A DNA stretch of 64,000 nt, taken from an uncultured Chitinophagaceae bacterium (lineage in GTDB: Bacteria; Bacteroidota; Bacteroidia; Chitinophagales; Chitinophagaceae). The position numbers and the translations under genes are program-made. Shown piece after piece: positions 1 to 8,849 of this stretch. Location: positions 12,342 to 76,341 of the forward strand of contig CALKVC010000005.1 in assembly GCA_937996595.1 (NCBI GenBank). Direction: 5' to 3'. Below the pieces are notes generated by a model. It worked only from the letters and a program-made list of their open reading frames with translations. It searched no databases and was not told the DNA's origin. Position 1 is the stretch's first letter. Each line of letters begins with the position of its first letter.

Positions 1-926
1 TGATAAGTGTGGATGAACCAACCATGAGCATGTTGTTCAGCATTAACAATTCTCCGTTTTTTGGTAAGGAAGGAAAGTTTGTAACCAGCCGCCATTTACG
101 CGACAGGCTTATGAAAGAAACGGAAAAAAACCTGGCCTTACGGGTGGAAGACAGTGATAATGCGGACAGCTTCCTGGTTTATGGTCGCGGGATCCTTCAC
201 CTGGGTATATTGATTGAAACCATGCGCAGGGAAGGCTTTGAACTTACTGTAGGCCAGCCACAGGTACTGGTAAAAAATATCGACGGCGTTAAATGCGAGC
301 CATATGAAATTCTGGTAGTGGATGTACCGTCAGAGTTCAGCGGCAAAGTGATTGACCTGGTTACACAGCGGAAAGGGGAAATGCATGTGATGGAAACCAA
401 GGGCGACATGCAGCATCTTGAATTTGAAATACCGTCCAGGGGCCTGATAGGGTTAAGGAGCAATATGCTCACGAGCACCGCTGGAGAAGCGGTTATGGCT
501 CACCGTTTTAGTGAGTATAAACCATGGAAGGGTGTTATTCCCGGAAGGAACAACGGGGTGTTGCTTTCAAAAACAACTGAAAAAACAACAGCATATTCAA
601 TTGATAAGTTGCAGGACAGGGGCCGTTTTTTTGTAGATCCGGGAGATGATGTGTATGCAGGCCAGATCATAGCCGAACATATCAAGCCAGGTGACCTGGT
701 AGTAAATGCAACAGAAGCTAAAAAACTGACAAACCACCGGGCAAGCGGCTCCGACGATGCTTCTAAGGCAGCGCCAAAGATCCAGATGTCGCTGGAAGAA
801 TGTATGGAATATATTCAGGCTGATGAATGCATAGAAGTAACGCCTAAAAGTGTCCGCCTGCGTAAGACAATCCTGAATGAGGAAGACCGTAAACGGGCAT
901 CTAAAGCAGTAGCGGTGGAGGCATAA
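1..926 (+). CDS. typA: Ribosome-associated GTPase TypA/BipA, C-terminal half (5' end outside window)
   Basis: TypA/BipA is a translational GTPase that binds the ribosome and helps 50S assembly and stress adaptation. The reading frame is open from the first base, and the family signature '[10 protein letters not shown]' begins at base 3, so the true start lies upstream. The visible ~307 residues match the C-terminal half of the ~600-residue family: EF-G domain III-like region, domain V ('[13 protein letters not shown]') and the BipA-specific C-terminal domain ending with '[11 protein letters not shown]'. The GTP-binding domain is not in the window. A good hairpin terminator follows the stop. 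The identification is firm. Confidence 0.96.
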   Translation, partial: ISVDEPTMSMLFSINNSPFFGKEGKFVTSRHLRDRLMKETEKNLALRVEDSDNADSFLVYGRGILHLGILIETMRREGFELTVGQPQVLVKNIDGVKCEPYEILVVDVPSEFSGKVIDLVTQRKGEMHVMETKGDMQHLEFEIPSRGLIGLRSNMLTSTAGEAVMAHRFSEYKPWKGVIPGRNNGVLLSKTTEKTTAYSIDKLQDRGRFFVDPGDDVYAGQIIAEHIKPGDLVVNATEAKKLTNHRASGSDDASKAAPKIQMSLEECMEYIQADECIEVTPKSVRLRKTILNEEDRKRASKAVAVEA

Positions 927-946
927 CTATTTATATTACTATATCA

Positions 947-974
947 AATCCGCCCGGGAGGCGGATTTTTTTTT
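947..974 (+). terminator. Rho-independent terminator after typA
   Basis: An 8-bp perfect stem (AATCCGCC, 947-954, with GGCGGATT, 960-967) has a 5-base loop and runs into a T tract to 974. It starts 20 bases after the typA stop, so typA transcription probably ends here. Confidence 0.85.
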
Positions 975-1019
975 AGCTGCAATTACTCAAATACAGCAGG
1001 TGATGGCTGTATTTTATGC

Positions 1020-1048
1020 TTGCATTCGCAGCATTTCAATTATTTTTG
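1020..1048 (+). promoter_or_regulatory. Candidate Bacteroidota promoter for the small CxxC protein
   Basis: TTG at 1020-1022 is followed by 18 bases and then TATTTTTG at 1041-1048. This fits the Bacteroidota -33/-7 pattern (TTTG, TAnnTTTG). The -7 box ends only 4 bases before the ATG at 1053, which would give an almost leaderless message. No experimental support. Confidence 0.4.
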
Positions 1049-1052
1049 CAGT

Positions 1053-1289
1053 ATGAAAAAATGCCTCATTGTAATTGCTGTTTTCATGTTGCTGGTTTTC
1101 ATTCAAGCCGATGCGGCTGCCCAGTGTGCCATGTGTACAAAAACAGCGCAGCAACTGGGTGAAAAACCTGCACTGGGTTTAAATTCCGGCATTTTATACC
1201 TCATGCTGATGCCATTTGCCATCATGGGTTATATAGCATATCGCTGGTGGAAAGGCAGGGTTACATCAGAAGAAGAAAATACGTTTTAG
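1053..1289 (+). CDS. Small membrane-anchored CxxC protein of unknown function
   Basis: A 78-residue protein with an N-terminal hydrophobic signal or anchor (residues 1-22), a Cys-Ala-Met-Cys motif (C25, C28) right after it, and a second hydrophobic segment near residues 47-65 followed by a basic, Trp-rich turn. A start at 1020 is possible, but the start at 1053 gives a proper signal sequence. Small proteins with 'QCAMC...GLNSGILYLM' are, from memory, common in Bacteroidota, but I know no established function. The paired cysteines just outside the membrane suggest a metal-binding or thiol role; that is inference. It stands alone between the typA terminator and a convergent gene. Confidence 0.7.
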   Translation: MKKCLIVIAVFMLLVFIQADAAAQCAMCTKTAQQLGEKPALGLNSGILYLMLMPFAIMGYIAYRWWKGRVTSEEENTF

Positions 1290-1300
1290 TTTTCAGCAAA

Positions 1301-2461
1301 TTACAGCGTATCCAGTTTTGTTTTTAATTTTTCCGCATAAGGTGATTTCAACTCCTCGAGGATAGAAATTTTCTTTAAAACTTCCGGCTTATTCTTAAGG
1401 GCAAGAAAACATAAACCTGCATAATAATGGGGAAGTGTGTTTTTTGCATCAAGTGTAATAGATTTTTCAAGATTAGTAAGGGCGTTTTGGTATTCGCCCA
1501 TTGCATAATAACTATAGCCTATTTCTGTTAGAGCAGTCTTATAATCCTTGTCTAAAGCAATTGCTTTTTTCAGGTAACCTACAGCAGTAAGGTATTGTTG
1601 TTTGTTATTATAGCACCATCCTGCACTGTAATGGGCTTTTTTGCTTTCAGGGTTAATTTCTGCCGCTTTCAGGTAATTGGCAAGCCCCTCATCCGTATTT
1701 TTATTAAGTATCCTTTGCACATCACCAATGCCAAGATAAGGAACATGAGATGCAGGTTTCAATGCAATTGATTTATTATACTGGATAATTGCATTTTCGG
1801 CGTCCTTAAGTTTGTAATAGGCATACCCGAGTTCATCATAACATGTTGGTTCGTCACTTTTTAATTCCAATGACTTTTTAAATGAAATGATGGCATCTTC
1901 AAATTTTCCCTGTTCATTTTCTGCATATCCTTTCTTGTAATAGAATAAAGGGCTTGTAATTGTTTCTGCATGAATGATATACTGTTTAAAGTTGTCGAGC
2001 GCCTTAGCATATTCCTGCCTGCTGTAATGAAGGTCACCCAGGTATTTATAGGCAAGGGCAAATTCGTCATCCAGTTCCAGGCATTTATTATAATGTATCA
2101 TGGCCACATCGTCTTTTTTTAACTGGTAATTGGCATATCCAAGTTCCAGGTAGAGTTTAGGCGCATCCGGCCACTCTTTTTTGGCCCTGGTTAGATAAGA
2201 AACAGCATCTTCATATTTTCCCATTTCATTATAACACCACCCTGTTTCATACAGGGCTTCCCTGTACACAGGGTTTATTGCCAATGCTTTCTTATATGAT
2301 TCAATGGCTTTATCACATTTTTTTTCTCCTTTCAGTTTAAGGCCTTCATTAAAAAATCCGGCTGCTTTTGAATCTGCATCCTGTGAAAATGAAACTCCGG
2401 TGAAGAGTAATAAAGAAAAGCAAACGGCTAAAAACCTTGAAATTTGGTTGTTGTTTTTCAT
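1301..2461 (-). CDS. Secreted tetratricopeptide-repeat protein
   Basis: A 386-residue protein with a Sec signal peptide (about residues 1-26, ending 'GVSFSQ') followed by about ten consecutive TPR units, each with the usual W-x-LG-Y-A-P spacing (for example 'ALYETGWCYNEMGKYEDA'). There is no enzymatic domain, so it is likely a periplasmic or outer-membrane-associated scaffold for protein-protein contacts. It lies on the same strand as, and 111 bases downstream of, a glycosyltransferase, and may be cotranscribed with it. Its partner cannot be read from the sequence. Confidence 0.85.
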   Translation of the reverse strand: MKNNNQISRFLAVCFSLLLFTGVSFSQDADSKAAGFFNEGLKLKGEKKCDKAIESYKKALAINPVYREALYETGWCYNEMGKYEDAVSYLTRAKKEWPDAPKLYLELGYANYQLKKDDVAMIHYNKCLELDDEFALAYKYLGDLHYSRQEYAKALDNFKQYIIHAETITSPLFYYKKGYAENEQGKFEDAIISFKKSLELKSDEPTCYDELGYAYYKLKDAENAIIQYNKSIALKPASHVPYLGIGDVQRILNKNTDEGLANYLKAAEINPESKKAHYSAGWCYNNKQQYLTAVGYLKKAIALDKDYKTALTEIGYSYYAMGEYQNALTNLEKSITLDAKNTLPHYYAGLCFLALKNKPEVLKKISILEELKSPYAEKLKTKLDTL

Positions 2462-2572
2462 GTTGATAGATATTTAATAAGTCTGTAAAATCATAATTAA
2501 CTGCAACAGGATAGTAACGGTTTATTCCTGATATTATTGGAATGGCCGTCATATTATTCACCTGCATCCCGC

Positions 2573-3691
2573 TTACAAAGCAGGTAAATATTTTTTTAGT
2601 AAGGCAACAAATTTCGCCTCGTAGGGTTGCGGGTATTTTTCAAGGAAAACAGCATATGCATGCTCACCCATCAGCGCCCATTGATTCTTTTGTGACCACG
2701 CAATATCAAGTTGTTCGCCCAGGTCTTTTTCAGTAACAGCCAACGTGATAAATCCATTATACCCTGGTTTTACCCATTCCGGCATATCGCCAACCCGGCT
2801 TACCAGGCATGGCTTTCCCATAGCCATTGCTTCTATTACACTGATAGGCATAGCGTCGAAATGAGTTGCCTGAATAAGGAGGGCAGATTTGGCAAGTACC
2901 TGCTTCACCTCATTGGTATGCCCTTTTAAGAAGACCTTATCTTCCAGGTTAAGGTCTTTTATCAAGGCCGCCAGCATGGCTTTATCTCTCCCCTCACCGT
3001 AAATATGTAATTCCCATTCCCTGTTTTTCCATTGGCTACCGGCAAAACACTTAATTAGTATATCCTGTGCTTTCCTGTTTGTATCAAGTGCCCCCAATGC
3101 AAGAAATACAGGTTTGGATACATCGTATGAGGAAGCCGGTAATGTAACCAGTGCCGGGAAAGTGATTGGGCTGTACGTTACTTCTTTATGCTTACCCTCA
3201 ATGCCATATTCACTTTCCAGCATGCGGTAAATTATTTTGGTAGCTGCATTACATAATGCTGCATGGCTAATCCATGCTTTAAGTACATGAACCGTTGATG
3301 ATTTTAGTCCGGCGCCTAACTGGTAATTATGAAAACTTAAGGCGTAAGGAGGTAATTTTTTATATAGGCGCTTAAATGGCCCGTGTGCGATATCATGCCA
3401 GCCACCCTGGTTAACATAGGCAGCATCATAATCATGAAAAGGTATTTTATTTAAAAAGCGCCTCAATGTCCATTTACCGAAAATGCCTTTACCTTTTTGT
3501 GGTAACAGGTAAATCTGGCATCCGTTATTTTTCAATATTTCCAGTTTGGGTATCTTTTCATTCCAGTGAAATACACAAACAGCAACCCGGTATCCGTTAC
3601 GGCTCATCCACAAAGCTGCCTGGTACCATTGTTCTTCACTGCCACCCCAGGCAGAACCGTTCATTACCGATATAAAGAGGATGGATTTCAT
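2573..3691 (-). CDS. GT4-family glycosyltransferase
   Basis: A 372-residue GT-B fold enzyme. The N-terminal acceptor half opens with 'ILFISVMNGSAWGGSEEQ'. The C-terminal donor half carries the GT4 nucleotide-sugar region, including 'FDAMPISVIEAMAMGKP', the E-x7-E-like motif that contacts the donor sugar. It probably adds a sugar to a glycan or lipid at the inner face of the membrane; donor and acceptor are unknown. It is divergent from the FkbM methyltransferase at 3782, with 90 bases between them, and belongs to a small glycosylation group with the GT25 gene. Confidence 0.85.
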   Translation of the reverse strand: MKSILFISVMNGSAWGGSEEQWYQAALWMSRNGYRVAVCVFHWNEKIPKLEILKNNGCQIYLLPQKGKGIFGKWTLRRFLNKIPFHDYDAAYVNQGGWHDIAHGPFKRLYKKLPPYALSFHNYQLGAGLKSSTVHVLKAWISHAALCNAATKIIYRMLESEYGIEGKHKEVTYSPITFPALVTLPASSYDVSKPVFLALGALDTNRKAQDILIKCFAGSQWKNREWELHIYGEGRDKAMLAALIKDLNLEDKVFLKGHTNEVKQVLAKSALLIQATHFDAMPISVIEAMAMGKPCLVSRVGDMPEWVKPGYNGFITLAVTEKDLGEQLDIAWSQKNQWALMGEHAYAVFLEKYPQPYEAKFVALLKKYLPAL

Positions 3692-3781
3692 GATTTTGTT
3701 AATGCAATTTAGTTGATACTCAAAATGTATCGCTCATATTTTTTATCTAACTTACGCCATTAACCACCGGCAAACGATTTC

Positions 3782-4519
3782 ATGTCACGCTTACAAACAC
3801 TAAAAGAATACCTGCCATTACCGGAAGCCCTTTCATTTTATTTCAAACTTAAATCCGGGAAAGGCCGTGGCCTGAGGCTGAAAAAATTGCTACACCCTTT
3901 TTCATTGAGGGATAATCCGTTTGATTACGCCACGTTTGAAGAAGTGTTGTTAAGGGAAGAATACGCTATTGAGCTTGACTTTGAGCCTTCCAGGATAATT
4001 GATGCAGGAGCAAATATCGGCTTAACAGCCCTTTTTTTTGCAAACAGGTTTCCTCAAAGCCGTATCATTTCACTGGAACCGGATGCTGAAAATTATGAAT
4101 GGCTTGTCAGCAATACCAAACCGTACCCGAACATTATTCCAGTAAAATGTGGTTTATGGGACCATGATACTTTTCTGCAGGTGATTGATGAAGGCCATGG
4201 GAACAATGCGTTTACTGTTAAGGAAACAACGGAAACGTCTGGCGGAGCAATAAAAGCGCTTTCAATACCTGCCATCATGAAAGAACAAAAATGGGATTCA
4301 ATTGATTTGTTGAAAATTGATATAGAAGGTTCAGAAAAAACCGTCTTTGAGCATAATTATGAATCATGGCTGCCATTGGTGAAAGTGCTTGTAATTGAAT
4401 TGCACGACAGGATGGTAAAGGGCGCTTCTTCAGCAGTATTTGAAGCAGTTGGGAAATATGATTTTTCATTTGGAATTAAAGGGGAAAATATCGTTTTCAG
4501 CAATAATGCAAAACTGTAA
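3782..4519 (+). CDS. FkbM-family methyltransferase
   Basis: A 245-residue SAM-dependent methyltransferase of the FkbM family, which usually O-methylates sugars or polyketides. The SAM-binding motif I is 'DAGANIG' (74-80), the acidic ribose contact is in 'SLEPD' (97-101), and the family 'KIDIEGSE' motif lies near residue 180. It is followed after 30 bases by a GT25-type transferase in the same frame. With the divergent GT4 gene this suggests modification of a surface glycan such as LPS core. Substrate unknown. Confidence 0.85.
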   Translation: MSRLQTLKEYLPLPEALSFYFKLKSGKGRGLRLKKLLHPFSLRDNPFDYATFEEVLLREEYAIELDFEPSRIIDAGANIGLTALFFANRFPQSRIISLEPDAENYEWLVSNTKPYPNIIPVKCGLWDHDTFLQVIDEGHGNNAFTVKETTETSGGAIKALSIPAIMKEQKWDSIDLLKIDIEGSEKTVFEHNYESWLPLVKVLVIELHDRMVKGASSAVFEAVGKYDFSFGIKGENIVFSNNAKL

Positions 4520-4549
4520 ATCATTTCTATAAAACGTAATATTCTTAAT

Positions 4550-5332
4550 TTGTTGGCTATTCCCACAGATACAATCAGGTTCCTGCAACAATATTTTGAC
4601 AAAATATTGGTAGTGTCTGTACCTCGTTTTACCGACAGGCATGCACGTGTACACGAACGGTTGCAAAGCCTTCCATTCGAATTCTTCTGGGGGGCCGATA
4701 AATTATTGCTTGATTTGGAAAAGGCAAAAAAAGACGGCACATACGATGAGGCCGCTGCAAAGAAGCGTCAACGGCAGGGAAAACCGCTCAGCCAGGGAGA
4801 ACTGGCCTGTTCACTCTCTCACCGGCTTGTATATGAAGCAATCATAGAGCATGGCTGGAAAAAAACGCTTGTATTGGAAGACGATGTGTGGCCATTGTTT
4901 GATAACATGCCATTGTTAGAAGAAGCCATGAATGAACTGCCTTTGTCATGGGACCTGGTGTACCTCGGTTACCTGAAACATGAGCAGGTAACGGCAGCGC
5001 TTAAGCGTAAACAGTTGTTTTATAAGCTACTCAGCGGCTTGGGAATGATGAAATGGAATTATAAAATGGCCAGTAACCTGTTACCCCGTTATTTCAGTCA
5101 GCATTTGAAACAAGCCGGCTTCCACGACTGCACTCATGCATATGCCATTAGCCTGGAAGGAGCCAGGAAATTGGTTAAAGAACAAACGCCGGTGATATAC
5201 CGGGCAGACGACCTGTTATCGCATACCATTTTACAGGGAAAGCTGTCAGCTTTTGTAACCGAACCCAAGTTTTTTGACCAGGAGGATTTTCATGTTACAG
5301 AAAAGGATTCAAAAATTAAGGAAACGGTTTAG
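4550..5332 (+). CDS. GT25-family (LPS-type) glycosyltransferase
   Basis: A ~260-residue glycosyltransferase of the family containing LPS galactosyl- and glucosyltransferases. Typical elements are an N-terminal 'ILVVSVPRFTDRHARV' strand-and-arginine motif, 'GELACSLSHR' (83-92) and the acidic metal/donor motif 'LEDD' (109-112). No ATG lies between the preceding in-frame stop (4517-4519) and the domain, so translation probably starts at TTG 4550 or TTG 4553. Its last 4 bases overlap the convergent meaB gene. Confidence 0.8.
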   Translation: MLAIPTDTIRFLQQYFDKILVVSVPRFTDRHARVHERLQSLPFEFFWGADKLLLDLEKAKKDGTYDEAAAKKRQRQGKPLSQGELACSLSHRLVYEAIIEHGWKKTLVLEDDVWPLFDNMPLLEEAMNELPLSWDLVYLGYLKHEQVTAALKRKQLFYKLLSGLGMMKWNYKMASNLLPRYFSQHLKQAGFHDCTHAYAISLEGARKLVKEQTPVIYRADDLLSHTILQGKLSAFVTEPKFFDQEDFHVTEKDSKIKETV

Positions 5333-6222
5333 TAATATTCCCTGATAAACGTATACAGGTTAAATTCGTTTCCCGAAGCTTCAATCTTTTTTTTAAGGTC
5401 GGCTTTATCAATACCGGCCATTCTTTTTTGCTGTATCAGGTAATATGCTTTTTCTGCCAGCAACCAGAAATGCCTGCTGTTTATTTTTTGTTTCGCAATA
5501 ATTTGAAGGAGTAAACCATATAGTTCATCAATTCCTTCTTTTTTTGAAGCGATTGTTTTTACAACCGGCACTTCTTCCGTCCTGCGGCTGAATGAAGGTG
5601 CCAGCATCAGTTTCAGGTTATTTACAAACAGTTCGGCATCGGGCCGGTCAGATTTATTTACAACAAATAGGTCGGCTATTTCCATCAGCCCGGCTTTCAT
5701 GCTTTGTACATCGTCTCCGGCTTCCGGTACCAGCACAACTGCAGTAACATCTGCCAGGCCGGCAATTTCAATTTCACTTTGCCCCACACCTACCGTTTCC
5801 ACTATGATAATATCAAAACCGCCCGCTTTCATCAGGTCGCTTATTTCTATTATTTTCGGGTGCAATCCACCGAGAGAACCCCTTGTTGCAAGTGATCGTA
5901 TAAACACATCCGGGTTGTTATACCACTGGCTCATCCTGATCCTGTCGCCCAGTAATGAACCGAGGTTGAATGGGGAAGAAGGGTCAACACATAAAATACC
6001 GGTCTTTTTACCATCTTGTACAAACTGGCTGATCAATGCATCAGTGAGGGTGCTTTTTCCTGCACCGGGAGGCCCGGTCAAGCCAATAATTGGGGTACGA
6101 TTCCCGGGAATCAGCTGTAATAATTTTTCATATCCCGGCACTTCATTTTCAACCAGTGAAATACACCTGGCCAGCGTTTTCCGGTTTCCTTCCTGTATTG
6201 ATTGTAATAATTGCTGCCACAT
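5329..6222 (-). CDS. meaB: MeaB/ArgK-family GTPase, methylmalonyl-CoA mutase chaperone
   Basis: A G3E-family GTPase that loads and protects adenosylcobalamin in methylmalonyl-CoA mutase. The 297 residues show Walker A 'GPPGAGKST' (50-58), the family switch region 'DPSSPF...GDRIRM' (80-97), 'VETVGVGQSE' and the guanine-specificity motif 'NKSD'. The length is slightly short for the family (~320-330), mainly at the C-terminus. No mutase subunits are adjacent, so the partner must be encoded elsewhere. It is convergent with the GT25 gene, with a 4-base overlap. Confidence 0.92.
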   Translation of the reverse strand: MWQQLLQSIQEGNRKTLARCISLVENEVPGYEKLLQLIPGNRTPIIGLTGPPGAGKSTLTDALISQFVQDGKKTGILCVDPSSPFNLGSLLGDRIRMSQWYNNPDVFIRSLATRGSLGGLHPKIIEISDLMKAGGFDIIIVETVGVGQSEIEIAGLADVTAVVLVPEAGDDVQSMKAGLMEIADLFVVNKSDRPDAELFVNNLKLMLAPSFSRRTEEVPVVKTIASKKEGIDELYGLLLQIIAKQKINSRHFWLLAEKAYYLIQQKRMAGIDKADLKKKIEASGNEFNLYTFIREYY

Positions 6223-6675
6223 AAATTTACTGCTCTATGAATATTATACTAAAAGGTAATGAAAATGTGACCGGCTTTTTATTTTCATATTTTTCAAATT
6301 GGTAGCTTCAGTAATGTTAGCACGTATCCCATTACGTTAGTATGTTTACCAGCTTTTCAGGTGTTCCGGTTTTTTCAAATGATGTATATTATACAAACCG
6401 GATCAACCATTTGTTTGTTTATTTCAATCCGGAAAAACCGGGTGGCCATATTCAATAAATGAATAACCTTTTTTATCTGTTTTCCGGCGATTGTAAATCC
6501 GGTGGATTTTAATTACTTACTGTTGCCACCATATAAATTCAACACCCGGTATTGACTGAATTTTCATTAAAAATAGCATAATTACCCTGCATTGAACAAT
6601 AGAAACTTGTTGCCCATATTATTTTACTTTATTGTTTCTTTGCAGTAGTATCAAAACTGCATATCCATCTTTTGT
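6223..6675. other. 450-base intergenic region with several inverted repeats
   Basis: No credible ORF. The region is rich in CCGG-centred inverted repeats: CCGGTTTTT (6366-6374) with AAAAACCGG (6433-6441), CCGGAT (6398-6403) with ATCCGG (6427-6432), and a tight hairpin AAATCC/GGATTT (6495-6509). Near the downstream gene, TTTCTTTG (6635-6642) resembles a -7 box with one mismatch. It may hold a structured leader or regulatory RNA; nothing more can be claimed. Confidence 0.35.
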
Positions 6676-7431
6676 ATGATTTCTGTAGTAATCATTGCCA
6701 AAAATGAAGCGCATATTATCGGCAACACATTGCAAAGCCTGCAAGGGGTTACCGATGATATTATTGTAGTGGATAGCGGCAGTACGGATGAAACCGTATC
6801 CATTTGCGAAAAAGCAGGGGCAAAGGTTATCCAAACCACCTGGGATGGGTATGGTGCCAATAAGAATAAAGGGATTTTAGCAGCCCGGTACAACTGGATC
6901 CTGAGCCTGGATGCCGATGAAGCAGCTGATACCCGGTTGAAAACGGAATTAATGAAACTTAACCCGGTTGATGAGGATGTTGTGTATGAATTATCATACA
7001 GGAATTTTTTTTGCAACAAACATATCCGATTTGGTGTTTGGGCAAATGACAGGCATGTCCGGTTGTTCAACCGCAGAAAAGTGGTTTGGAACGATGCGGC
7101 CGTTCATGAAAACCTTATTTTTCCGGCTGCTGTAAAAGTGTTGCCATTGCAGGGGTATGTATTGCACTATACTGTTAATAGTTTAAAAGAGTTTACTGAT
7201 AAAACGGTTGCTTATGCTTATTCAAACGCAAAGAAATACCATATGCAGGGAAAAAAGGCGGGCTTTGTAAAAAAGTATATTGCACCTGCATTCAGTTTCA
7301 TCCAGCATTATGTTTTTCGCCTTGGTTTTTTAGACGGATGGGAAGGATACCTGATATGCAAAACAAACGCCTGGTATACATTTATCAAATATGCCTTCCT
7401 GGATGAAATGAACAGGAAAAGTATATCGTAA
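6676..7431 (+). CDS. GT2-family glycosyltransferase, LPS-core (WaaE/KdtX-like) type
   Basis: A 251-residue GT-A enzyme. The N-terminal nucleotide-binding core is 'SVVIIAKNEAHIIGNTL', followed by 'VVDSGSTDET' (31-40) and the metal-binding 'DADE' (79-82). The C-terminal half, with 'NRRKVVWNDAAVHE' and an amphipathic 'FRLGFLDGWEGYLI' helix, is typical of the family containing the LPS-core beta-1,4-glucosyltransferase WaaE. It probably acts at the inner membrane on lipid A-core. It stands 35 bases ahead of the LON-domain gene and may be transcribed with it. Confidence 0.85.
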   Translation: MISVVIIAKNEAHIIGNTLQSLQGVTDDIIVVDSGSTDETVSICEKAGAKVIQTTWDGYGANKNKGILAARYNWILSLDADEAADTRLKTELMKLNPVDEDVVYELSYRNFFCNKHIRFGVWANDRHVRLFNRRKVVWNDAAVHENLIFPAAVKVLPLQGYVLHYTVNSLKEFTDKTVAYAYSNAKKYHMQGKKAGFVKKYIAPAFSFIQHYVFRLGFLDGWEGYLICKTNAWYTFIKYAFLDEMNRKSIS

Positions 7432-7466
7432 ACAGTAACTAACTAATAGCAATAAGTGAAGCCGCA

Positions 7467-8102
7467 ATGACCAATTTCATTCCCATATTCCCGCTCAGCA
7501 TTGTTGTGTATCCCGGTGAAAAACTGAACCTGCATATTTTTGAACCAAGGTACAGGCAACTGGTCAAAGAGTCATTTGAAAAGAACAAACCATTCGGTAT
7601 ACCGGCAGTAATAAACAACAAACTATCAGAAATGGGCACCCTGGTGCAGGTTAAAGAAATCAGCAAAGTTTATGATGACGGTAAGATGGATATAAAGACA
7701 GAGGGCTTGCAGGTATTCAAGATACTGGAAATCATCAATGAACTTCCCGATAAGCTTTACAGCGGAGCCATCGTTACATACCCGCAAAATATTACCAGGG
7801 GAAGCAGTTCAATGATGAAAAAACTGGTGGAGGCCATTCGTGAATTACACAAGTACCTGGATGTGTTTAAGGAGTTTGGTAAACCCGATGCCGAATTGCA
7901 GAGTTATGATGTGGCGCATCATGCCGGCCTTACCATAGAAGAAGAATACCAGGTGCTGGAATACCTGCAGGAACTGCAAAGGCAGGAATTCCTGAAAAGG
8001 CATATTGCAAAAGTGCTTCCGGTTATGAAAGAGATGAATGTATTGAAAGGCCGTATAAAGCTGAATGGCCATTTTAAAAACCTGCGTGGGTTTAATTCCT
8101 GA
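7467..8102 (+). CDS. Stand-alone LON substrate-binding domain protein
   Basis: 211 residues matching the N-terminal LON (PUA-like) domain: 'IPIFPLSIVVYPGEKLNLH' followed by 'IFEPRYRQLV' and 'FGIPAV'. A helical C-terminal part follows. The AAA+ and Ser-Lys protease domains of Lon are absent, so this is not a protease. Such stand-alone LON domains are widespread and may act as substrate adaptors, but the role is unproven. It sits 15 bases upstream of coaX, forming an operon. Confidence 0.85.
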   Translation: MTNFIPIFPLSIVVYPGEKLNLHIFEPRYRQLVKESFEKNKPFGIPAVINNKLSEMGTLVQVKEISKVYDDGKMDIKTEGLQVFKILEIINELPDKLYSGAIVTYPQNITRGSSSMMKKLVEAIRELHKYLDVFKEFGKPDAELQSYDVAHHAGLTIEEEYQVLEYLQELQRQEFLKRHIAKVLPVMKEMNVLKGRIKLNGHFKNLRGFNS

Positions 8103-8117
8103 TAAAATTGTATACGA

Positions 8118-8849
8118 ATGACAACGCTTTGCCTTGATTTTGGAAACACCCGCTTAAAGGCTGCCGTTTTCAACCAGAACCAGCTCCGTGAAGAAATTTT
8201 GTTACCCGACGGCAGGGGGGATACGATTGCTTCGCTGCTTGATAAATGGAAACCCGAAAGATCCATCCTTTCTTCTGTTATAAACCACGATGAAACGGTT
8301 GAGCAGGTATTATCTATCCGTACAACATTTCATAAACTGTCGCATCTTACAAAAGTGAATTTTACAAGCCCGGTTGGTAAACCGGAAACAATTGGAGCCG
8401 ACAGGCTGGCCCTGGTGGCTGCCGCGGTACATTTTTTCCCGGGAAAGAACAACCTGGTGATAGGCCTGGGCAGTTGTATCACTTATAATTTTGTAAACCA
8501 ATATCACCAGTTCCTTGGTGGAAGTATCTCACCGGGAATGGATATGCGCTTCAGGTCAATGCATGAATTTACGGCAAAACTCCCCCTGGCGAAAGCAGAC
8601 TGGAATTATCCACTGATTGGGTATGATACACGTTCAAATCTCCAAAGTGGTGTAATAACCGGAATAACCAGTGAAATTGATGGTTTCATAGAAAAATATG
8701 GCCAAAAATACGGCAACTTTAACGTGGTTTTAACCGGGGGCAATTCAGCCTATTTTGCCAGTCAACTTAAAAACAGGATATTTGCCGACTATAATTTTTT
8801 ATTCAAAGGACTGTATGCGCTCAGCGAAATTAATAACTGCAACAAATAA
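8118..8849 (+). CDS. coaX: Type III pantothenate kinase
   Basis: Catalyses the first step of coenzyme A synthesis, phosphorylating pantothenate with ATP in the cytosol. The 243-residue protein has the ASKHA-fold motifs of CoaX: phosphate-1 'DFGNTRLK' (7-14), 'GADRLALV' (93-100) with the catalytic Asp, the phosphate-2 region 'GLGSCITYN' (116-124) and 'GGSISPG' (134-140). It overlaps the following outer-membrane gene by 35 bases, which indicates translational coupling. Confidence 0.93.
   Translation: MTTLCLDFGNTRLKAAVFNQNQLREEILLPDGRGDTIASLLDKWKPERSILSSVINHDETVEQVLSIRTTFHKLSHLTKVNFTSPVGKPETIGADRLALVAAAVHFFPGKNNLVIGLGSCITYNFVNQYHQFLGGSISPGMDMRFRSMHEFTAKLPLAKADWNYPLIGYDTRSNLQSGVITGITSEIDGFIEKYGQKYGNFNVVLTGGNSAYFASQLKNRIFADYNFLFKGLYALSEINNCNK

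Noticed and set aside
5699..6259. 186-codon plus-strand ORF opposite meaB
   Set aside because: Lies over conserved meaB GTPase motifs; low-complexity, Ser/Pro-rich translation typical of antisense frames.
8755..8814. N-terminal extension of the outer-membrane barrel gene into coaX
   Set aside because: The extension lies wholly inside coaX and would bury the signal peptide; the ATG at 8815 gives a proper export signal.
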